Source: Anastrepha obliqua (taxonomy: Eukaryota > Arthropoda > Insecta > Diptera > Tephritidae). Taken from it: DNA of 64,000 nucleotides. Each line of letters starts with the position of its first letter. Within the stretch, counting starts at the first letter, position 1. The position numbers and the translations under genes were made by a program. Positions 56,439-64,000 of the stretch are shown piece by piece. The stretch covers positions 122,233,879-122,297,878 of the forward strand of contig NC_072896.1 of the NCBI RefSeq assembly GCF_027943255.1, read 5' to 3'. The notes under the pieces are model-generated. The model saw only the letters and a program-made list of their open reading frames with translations, searched no databases and was not told the DNA's origin.

Positions 56439-56560
56439 TATAAATGGATCAGTGGACTCCGCTTTACTCTTAGAGCGCATTCATTTTCCCATACCTCGAA
56501 AAAATCTTCGTATTAATCGCAGTAGGGAAACTTGAATTTATATGATATAATAAAAACTGA

Positions 56561-57047
56561 TAAACTTTGGCTTAATATTCCTGAGGAGATGTCCCCGTCA
56601 CTTCGATACATGTTTTTCAGTCCGATTTAGACACGGCTATCAGCACTGCCTTAATAACCAAATCACTCCAGTTTTCAAAAGATTTGAAATCTTGGAAAAC
56701 GGATCAGCAATGGGGATGGGCGACATAAACAAATTTGTTTAAAGAATCTTATAAAATCTCGAATAAAGAGATTTGTACTCAACTATGAATATCCGGACTA
56801 TACAAATTTTATGTTCGATTTTTTAGGCAACATTTTTTTCCAATTTCGCGCAACTCTTTGAGTTTTCTTACACTTTTCTTCGCATCTCTTGAAATAGATC
56901 CAAAGTTTCTGACCAGGAAGGAAAAGAAAAGAAAAAAAAGAGAAAACCTACCTTGGGATCACAGGATAGGGTTGTGAGACTCAGAATAATACATTATTCA
57001 AAACAAAAGGCTTTACTTAAGTCATCCTTCAAACTTCAAAACTCGGC
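56561..57047. other. No gene recognised
   Basis: Possibly the trailing part of the RT element to about 56750 (KDLKSWKTDQQWG-like frame), then background. Confidence 0.4.
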
Positions 57048-57302
57048 TGTTGCGAAAGGTTACTTTGGCAACCCATTTCGCATTTTCTCACCTCTCTATT
57101 TTTCTCATTCGCCAATCAACAGCTGTCAAAGAGAACCAAGCTTTCTTTTCGATTCTAGACTTTGACGAAAGCGCATGGACGCGCATAAAAACAATTGTAA
57201 GACACATACAATATTTTCACTTATTAATTGTAAACTTATTGATCGTTAAATAAAGTTTTCAGCCTTTCAAATCAGTAAACAAACGGAGTCTTATTTACTG
57301 CA
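57048..57302 (+). repeat. Possible solo LTR
   Basis: A 255-bp block begins TGTTGCGAAAGG and ends TTATTTACTGCA (TG...CA), with a polyadenylation-like AATAAAG at about 57249 followed by a T-rich stretch. These are LTR-like features. There is no matching partner LTR, primer-binding site or convincing target duplication, so this is weak. The two open frames across it have no domain. Confidence 0.3.
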
Positions 57303-57350
57303 CCAGGGCTTGCTAAAAGGGAATTTAGCCGCGTCACACTGCCGTCGTCA

Positions 57351-57409
57351 ATATCGGCCATACACCCAAAAAAAAAAAGGATGTAAGCGCCAATTATTTA
57401 TTATTATTA
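57351..57409 (+). repeat. tRNA-derived SINE, 3' end only
   Basis: TATCGGCCATACACCCAAAA then GGATGTAAGCGCCAATTATT and a (TTA)n tail match the last part of the 3.4 kb and 40.9 kb SINEs (CTCGGCC...CACCC...CGCCAATTAT). Confidence 0.6.
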
Positions 57410-58162
57410 GACTTGAAAACTGAAATATATTAAATTTCTTTGCGTTGCTTATCACCATTTTTTTGAAAAAATGTGGTGCATGCATTTCCATTATTTCAGA
57501 ATTAATATCTGAAAGACAAAATACGGAAAGACAAAAATTTCAAAACGGTTTTATGCTTCACTGAAATTCAATATATTTATGTATATAGACATGTTAATTA
57601 ATTTCCAATAAGAGGTCTATAAATTGAACTTAATTTAGTTGGAGAAATTATCAATTGGGATGGAATGTTTGTGAAAATTTAATAAATTACAAAATGTACA
57701 GCAAAATAAGTACAGCATAACAAAGATTTCGTTTCACACCAGTAGGCATACATATCTACATGCACGCAACAAAATATATTTACTACACATTTTGCTTTGA
57801 ACGTAGCCAAAATGCGTTTGTATGTCCTTCACCTACATTTATATGTACTTACAAAATGCAACATGGCAACTTCGATGGCAGCAGAGCAGCTGTGGTAGTG
57901 GAAACACAGAAACATACTGCGCGTAGTAGTAGTACGTACATATGTTTGCGCCTGCGTATTAGGGATGTCCATTCCGAGATCCCGGTGTTTTTTAAGTCCC
58001 AGCAAACAAATTGAACAAAAATGTGTGTGTCCTTTGAAATGTTTATCTTTTTAATCCTTGGAAATTCCTAATGAATTATTGTGAAACAAATATATGTTAA
58101 AGGGGTGCATAGGAATTAAAAAACACACCACAACTTAGTTCCCAAGCCTTCTTCCTGATTTA
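57410..58162. other. No gene recognised
   Basis: Background. The frame at 57760-58014 has no domain. Confidence 0.5.
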
Positions 58163-58164
58163 TA

Positions 58165-58717
58165 AAGAGTGGTTAAATTTCAAGGGCCGATGTTGAATGT
58201 GAACCACACCTAAACGTCAACGACACCGTTGGACTTCCTTCTTTTGGGTTATTTGAAAGAAAAAATGTACGCCGATAAGCCAGCAACTAATTCGGCACAC
58301 TAACGGCATATAACCTCAATTATGCCTCAGCGTCCTCGAAAATTTGGACCATCGGTTGGAGGTGTGTCACCGAGGTCACGGCGGCCATTTGGCCAATGTT
58401 TGGATTCATACGTAATTGAACCGTACTAATATTATCATAACAAAGAGAAATGATAATAACTTCTTAAAAAATTTTATTTTATTCAAAATCAACACCGGCC
58501 CTTGAAACTGAACCGCCCTTTAGATAAGGAACTATTTGCATTTGGTGGTCTTTGGAGGTCCGCCGCCGAGGCCGCGGCGGCTATTTGGCCAATATTTTAT
58601 TCTACACGTAATTGAACTATATCAGTGCTATCATAATAAAGAGAAATGATAATAATTTTCTAAAAAAAAATTATTTTATTCAAAATCAATACCGGCCCTT
58701 GAAACTTAACCATCCTT
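58165..58717 (+). mobile_element. Composite DD41D MITE with duplicated 3' end, copy 3
   Basis: TA flanks the unit (58163-58164, 58718-58719). The inner MITE (58165-58520) has AAGAGTGGTTAAATTTCAAG, the shared deletion CTAAACGTCAA|CGACACC and a transposase tail with a further ~25-bp deletion after CCAGCAA. It ends GAACCGCCCTT. Then come TA, the linker GATAAGGAACTATTTGCATT (58523-58542) plus TGGTGGTCTT, and the second 3' copy from TGGAGGTCCGCCGCCGAG to CTTAACCATCCTT. The architecture matches the 36.9 kb copy. Confidence 0.85.
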
Positions 58718-58719
58718 TA

Positions 58720-61700
58720 TAGGCGTATAAAAATCGTTCATATTTCCTCCAGAAAAAAAGTATACTCAATGAGTAATATAAAAAATCCATAACTTATTTC
58801 TGACAAGAGCACCTCGCTGTATGGTGGTAGCAGCGTGAGCCTGAGCTTTTGGAGCTTCGTGCCATACTTTGTCGTAAGCTGGCGATACATCAAGAAAAAT
58901 GGCTGAAACACACTGCAAACGAACTCTGTGTATTTAATCGATAATAACGAATATATCAATCCCGGAAGCAATTACGCGATCACGGGATTTATGCAACTAC
59001 ATGCCCAAAGTAATACGATTGTAAAAGTTGAAAAAATTGGCACTAACTGAACTGGTATTTGATGAAGAAAGTGAAACTAGTACCGGATTGTCTAGAATTG
59101 TACTAGTTGCAAAATTATGATTTCGGGCAGTATAAAAAACCAATATTTTTGTATGCGTTCGTTATGTTTTTTATTTTATTTTGATGTAATTTTGTAATAT
59201 TTGTAATTTTTGTTTTTTTTTTTCAAAATCAATATTCAACAATTTTTATTTGGAATTGCTTTAGTTTAGTTTCTGAAAATATAAAATTTTTAAGTATCTA
59301 AATGTTTAATAGATTGAATTGAATCTACCTAAAGAATCTTAAAAGGAATACCAATCGGCTTCGATTATATCGACCCAATAGCTGAAAAAGCGTTCAGAGA
59401 AAGAAAATGCATTTATCGCCAGAGGCTCATAGAGTTCGAGGCTAGCTGAGAAAACGGCACTATGTCGCATAAGAAATTTAAGTATAAAAAAAATTCTGTG
59501 AAAAGCTAAATTACTGGCAGTTGAGCTCGTAATTAATGAAAGAAGTTAGTACGACTACTGGCTCGAAAGTGACTTGAATTGGACCAGCTACGAAATGCAT
59601 TTTTTTTTTTGTTCTTTTTTCTTTGTTTTGTGAAATATGTTTGTTTAAATAATTTGTATATTTTAATTAATAGCAAATTAATTTTGTTTATGTAAAACTT
59701 CTGTAGAAATACACTCCATTTTCACGCTTATATGTACTTGCAAGCAGGCACTGCGGAACTATTTGCGTTTATTCCTATAAATTGAAATGTTATTGTATTT
59801 TGACACGAAATAACGCGTTTTATAAACAAATTTTCATTTGGAATAAAATATTGTTGCAACTCTCATTTAGCAATTTTTATTTACTTTTTCCCCCACCTGG
59901 AAACCAGTGATTTCGGCCCTAAAACGAACTAGAATCTTTTGCGGCTATATAAATATAGGGCATATTATCTACTGCTACAGAGGCTAGCATTTAAATTTCG
60001 TAGCAATATCGTCAGTTACGGTCATTTCAAAAAGTCAGAAAACAATACCACTTTAGCTACCAAGCAAACTGGCCGTAAACTGGTTCCGAACTAGTAGCTT
60101 GCATGGCAGCGTATTTGCATATGTACATACATACATTTACATGTAGTTGGCCATAACTGTAATTGTTGTGAAAGCACACAAACAGGAAAAGCGTTGCAGC
60201 GTAAAGCGAGCCAGCCAAAACGAGAAGAAACGCTGGAAGGTGCTAGTCAGTCGGAAAAAATGCGAAAAGGAAATGGGCGAGCGCCATTACGCTGCATCTG
60301 CACAATGGCAGCAGCTAACAAAAGGTGAAAAAGCAAAAAAATGTGCATAAAAATGAGAAAGTATAGCAGGAGAAATAGTAAGAGTGAAAATGAAAATGTA
60401 GCGAAACGCATTTGTTAGTTGTGAATGCGAAAAAAATTTGAATAATAATGAAGAAACAATAAACATATCCGCAAAGACGAAATAAGGAAGATGCAAGCAT
60501 TTTCACACGCGCTCACACAGCTACGAACCACATACATATATGAATGCATGTGAGCTTATACCTAAGTGTGTGTGTGTGTGTGTGTATGTGAAGCTGTACG
60601 TATCTGCATATGTAGAACGAAGCAATTCATTAAGGCGCATATTTCAAACACATAGTGCAAGGGCATTACCAGCAACAACAATCACAATTGAACAAAGCAA
60701 ATAGACCGTGTCAACACCGCTGGTGACTTGCTGGCACACATACCACTTCATACATACTCGTGAGCACACACGAGTACAAGTGTATATGTATTCATATGTG
60801 TCACGTCGCCAGAAGTTAGCAACACCAACGGCAAACCAACAAAAAAAAATGAAAGTGCGCTGCAACGGAAAAAAATGTGGCAGAATATTCGCATGTAGTC
60901 TCACCAAGGCCAGACAGCCACCCGGCGCACCAGAAATGTCAAAAGCACAAGAATTTGCTGTAGTAATTCTTATTATTGTCGCTATTTTTTTTTTGCCCCC
61001 TTTTTGTGCGGTTTTATTTCATTTCTCTCTATCATATGTTAAAGCCAGAAAACAGAGAACCAACAAAAGGATCGACCAACCACAGCAACAGTCAAGTACA
61101 GAGTGCACGTGGAGGGGAAGAGAGAGGAGAAGGAGCAGGGAGCGAGCGCATTTCCACAGCAGCCAAGAGATTGCTTTTTTCGTGTATGTTGCTTCAAATG
61201 GAAAGAATTGTTTTTGCTGCCGGTCCTTTGGGTGTCAAAACTACTTTGTGCAGTTGCTTGTATTTATGTATGTAGCCTGCGTGCATGCAAATATGTTGTG
61301 TGCTGTACATTGCGGTTGGTGTATAAGGGAATGCAAACTTACATGCGCACATATGTTTATGCCAACGTAACCGCTTGAAGATAAATATTTCTAATTTTTT
61401 CTGTAGAAATGCATGAATTCTTTCACATGAGTGTACGTGTTAGCAAAACTGTGATCCACCAGCGGAAGGCTTTAAAGGCAAGTTAATACATAATTATTAT
61501 AGAAGTTTCTGGGAAAGACTGAGTTTACTCCAAAGTAATAAAATACGTATTACAGGGGGAAATATATTTATCAGCCACTCATTTTGAATAGCCAAGATTC
61601 AGTTTCTTTCAGCTACAACTAAGGAGAGACTAACATAACCTGAACCATATTCTTAGATTCACACAGGTACGCTTCTGTGAAGTCCATAAGAAAGCAACGC

Positions 61701-62631
61701 GGTGAATAGTTAATTGAAAAATCTCTACTAACGCGTAGCTCTATTCACTGTATATATACAGAGATCTTAATATAAATGCATATAACAACATATTTCCTAC
61801 TAAGACTTAACACAATTATGAGCTCTGTTAACCCTCTGTTAAGTATCACCCCTACATGAGAATTAACTGAAACAGCTCATTTCTGTTTGCATTTTAAGTT
61901 TGCTGACAACAAATGACTGCCAAAGCTAACGCATTTTTATGTTGAGAGCAACGTCTGAAAACTTATTTTGATTGGGTAGCCACTACTTAATTCAAAGTGT
62001 AAAAACTGATTTGGTTGGATTTTTAGGCTCAGAGTTTTTGTAAATAAGCAAACTTCCTGCACTTAGAAAATCATTTATCCACCCAGGTGACTCTGATTCC
62101 ACTAACTTTTTTTGTATTTTGAATTTATTGACCTGTACATCTTACATATACACCTTTTATAAACATATCCAAGTTTAGGGTAGTGCACTAATCATGGAAA
62201 CCTTTTCATTAAACCATTTCCTACGAAAAAATTAGCATGCTCATGGGTAAACATCGACTTTGGAAGACAAAGAAGTCACCAGGAATGTAACATTTACTAC
62301 AGGGTGAGGCAATATTGAACACAGCGAATGGTTACAGATACAAATTAGGAAGCATTGCATAACCTATGCTCAATATATGATGGACTGTGCTGATAAAAAA
62401 GTATTAAAAGATTAAAAGAAGGCTACTTAAAGGGTAACATACTAAATATTCTTTACTTTGAAAGAAAAATCTAACGAAAAAAAGAGGTTGTCTGTAAAGT
62501 CGGTTTACTGACGATAGTTTAACGTGACAACGTCATAAGAAAATATTCATGGAAAGATTGCAATTTTCAAAACAAAATTTTAATTTTATTTGTTTGATAG
62601 ATATTTTGTATGGATATAGAGGAGAAGGTAA
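58720..62631. other. No gene recognised; longest featureless stretch
   Basis: 3.9 kb with (TG)n at 60566-60585 and CA/TG words. A 220-codon frame at 60708-61370 overlaps other frames and is repetitive and low in complexity. I note one hydrophobic run (VVILIIVAIFFLPPF) but no family. No TE is recognisable. Confidence 0.45.
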
Positions 62632-62880
62632 ATGGAATTGCAATGGAATAGGTCAAGTTACATTTACACAAACGTGAAAAATGACGAAACACTTATCAAA
62701 TTCATGAAAGATATCTTCAATTTCGATTGTGCATCAGACGTTAATAAGTCAACAACACTAAGAGGCACCATCATCGATTTGCCTTTTTCAAGACACTTTA
62801 CATTCGAAACACTCCCTTTCATTTCCTACTTTTTCTATCATCGTCCTATTCTCAACAGAGAAATGGTTCATTACCATGCA
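62632..62880 (+). pseudogene. EEP-type endonuclease C-terminal fragment, possibly from a Helentron
   Basis: The frame contains NDETLIKFMKDIFNFDCASD, then STTLRGTIIDLPFSRHFTFE and LPFISYFFYHRPIL. The S-T-T-x-x-G-T-x-I-D ... Y-x-S-Y-F-x-Y-H-(R/K)-P-I pattern is what I associate with the C-terminal half of endonuclease/exonuclease/phosphatase domains encoded next to helicases in Helentron-type (Helitron2) elements of insects. The N-terminal catalytic part (G-D-F-N) lies upstream in the family and is absent. The open frame continues to 62916 without similarity. The assignment is from memory of the pattern. Confidence 0.45.
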
Positions 62881-62885
62881 CACAG

Positions 62886-63062
62886 GAAGAAGGCATATGC
62901 AAGTACGAGTATGTGAATTTATATACAAATGCGCATATACATACATATATATGCTCACTCAAGTTGGACAGAGCCAGATGTCGAACGTTGCCGAACGCAG
63001 GGGCCGATTGTGCTCTTTCTCGTTCGTTCCGCGCTCTCGCTTGCAGTTCAAGCACATTAGCT
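62886..63062 (+). repeat. Copy A of a ~160-bp direct repeat
   Basis: Contains GGCATATGCAAGTACGAGTA, GCGCATATACATACATATAT, then GATGTCGAACGTTGCCG and TCGCTTGCAGTTCA. It begins immediately after the endonuclease frame. Confidence 0.7.
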
Positions 63063-63361
63063 TACATTTGCTTGCGTACGGAATAGATTCGTATATTTGA
63101 TATGTCCATATGATTTGTATGCATCTTTACATATAGATTTGTTCTTTTTGAAAATTGCGCGAAATTGTATATGTATATATATGCATGTTTATATACAACA
63201 TATCTTATAAGGTATATGGTAAATATTACAATACCATTCATTTTTTCCTTCGTATATAATAAAAAAATTAATAATAATAACATTAAAACAACAGGTATTA
63301 TTAACAAACTTGGTTTTATTTTAAATTCTTCAAGTAAATCAAATTATTAATAATCAATAAG

Positions 63362-63600
63362 ATGGCATATGCAAATACAAATACGTGAATTTATATATGT
63401 ACATATGCGCATATACATACATATATACGCTCACTTAAGTAGGAGAGAGCAAGATGTCGAACGTTGCCGTTCGTTTGTTTTGTCGTTCGTTCCACGCTTT
63501 CGCTTGCAGTTCATTCAAGGTAACGGCAATGAGCAAGGTAACACTAATGAGCAAGGTAACGACACATTTTTTCGTGCGTGCAGCCTGTTAAATCGAATTA
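63362..63600 (+). repeat. Copy B of the ~160-bp direct repeat, plus short tandem units
   Basis: Matches copy A through GGCATATGCAAATACAAATA, GCGCATATACATACATATAT, GATGTCGAACGTTGCCG and TCGCTTGCAGTTCATTCAAG, then adds (A)GGTAACxxxAATGAGCA units (63519-63561) and the palindromic GACGTTATCACGTC (63605-63618) just beyond. It may be a transposon end. Confidence 0.65.
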
Positions 63601-63649
63601 TAAGACGTTATCACGTCAAAAGTTATATCAGTTCAACTATAAAATAAAC

Positions 63650-64000
63650 CAACAGCCTGCTTACTCCCAGTAAAATCTCTTTGCGCCCTATTCCATGCAC
63701 AAAAGTTTAGAAACATTCATGTACTTAGTACGACGAAATAATTATTTTGTCTTTACACTTCATTAAGCGTGTGAAATTTACAACGCTTAAGTATCCGTTA
63801 GACATTTACATATTTCCTTTCATTTATGTTACATCCCAATCGCAAAATCCCAATGCTGTTAAATACTGACTAGCTAGTCACCCTCTCTCACATTCCTAAA
63901 TAGTTTCCCCTTTCAACACTTATGAATTTCGCCTCAAACGAGATCTCTTTGGATCTCAGCTCCGTACATACCAATATAAATATGCGTGAATGTGTGTTTG
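63650..64000. other. No gene recognised
   Basis: Background to the end of the window. Confidence 0.5.

Larger units (their letters stand above)
54748..56560 (+). pseudogene. Jockey/I-like RT C-terminal half, interrupted by the composite mariner
   Basis: VTQGSILDPLFFVIFTSDIS (54760-54819) is the G-x-P-Q-G-S block, and EFLVYVDDLKMLKLY the catalytic block, with Val replacing the usual Ala/Met of Y-A-D-D. WxxxxxLNxxKC traces follow after a stop at 54959. The C-terminal CIQKKFLRFTLRSL is near 55210-55250 and HFDLFSIV at 55306-55329. The frame resumes after the insertion at 56441 with NGSVDSALLLERIHFHIPRK to about 56500. With the mariner removed, the junction reads H-F-D-L-F-S-I-V-N-G-S-V-D, matching SVVNGIIDG at 43.45 kb. 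Confidence 0.75.

Noticed and set aside
57048..57302. Complete LTR retrotransposon
   Set aside because: There is no second LTR, primer-binding site, gag or pol sequence nearby. At most it is a solo LTR.
60708..61370. 220-codon open frame with one hydrophobic run
   Set aside because: It overlaps two other frames of similar length. Composition follows CA/TG words and A-runs. The hydrophobic run alone is not enough for a membrane-protein call.

Overview
The window looks like gene-poor nuclear DNA from a higher dipteran, most likely a tephritid fruit fly. The background is AT-rich and scattered with (CA/TG)n and ACATACATATGTATG-like words. I found no convincing host exon, rRNA, tRNA, CRISPR array or bacterial-style gene in 64 kb. 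Almost everything that can be named is a transposable element or a remnant of one, so the stretch is probably intergenic or inside a very large intron. The fly assignment is inference from repeat content. It is helped by the many DD41D mariner-like elements, a type described from tephritids (rosa), and by a tRNA-derived SINE with nine loci here.

Layout. 1-16 kb: a broken DD41D element (1.2-2.0 kb), a mauritiana-type mariner stub (2.45 kb), SINEs (3.4, 6.0, 10.5 kb), a non-LTR C-terminal ORF (4.0-4.6 kb), RT and RNase H remnants (6.3-7.8 kb), a DD37D fragment (7.9-8.4 kb), a mariner nested in another mariner (10.9-12.3 kb), and a LOA/R1-like retrotransposon 5' half (14.1-15.9 kb). 17-27 kb: a SINE, RT remnants, a ~116-bp satellite split by a 1,558-bp Tc3-like transposon (21.2-23.8 kb), and a retrotransposon RNase H/C-terminal remnant (26.1-26.8 kb). 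27-49 kb: repeated DD41D derivatives (27.1, 30.8, 36.9, 47.6 kb), a Tc1-like element holding a 5'-truncated but otherwise nearly whole Jockey-type LINE (32.66-36.29 kb), two DD37D sister copies (38.9 and 44.9 kb), a three-part patchwork of TE pieces (44.3-45.6 kb) and a long-inverted-repeat MITE (48.8-49.25 kb). 49-64 kb: SINEs, LINE scraps, two more DD41D composites (55.3 and 58.2 kb), a possible solo LTR (57.0 kb) and a possible Helentron endonuclease remnant with duplicated 160-bp flanks (62.6-63.6 kb).

The main result is a composite DD41D mariner unit. It is an element followed by TA, a ~29-nt foreign linker and a second copy of the element's last ~165 bp. The same junction occurs at 36.9, 55.3 and 58.2 kb in unrelated flanks. 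At 55.3 kb, removing the whole composite plus one TA restores an open reverse-transcriptase reading frame across the site, so the composite moved as one unit. Three other empty sites or target duplications can be read directly: the Tc3-like element in the satellite, the mariner in a mariner, and the Jockey LINE in the Tc1-like element. Together they give a relative insertion history.
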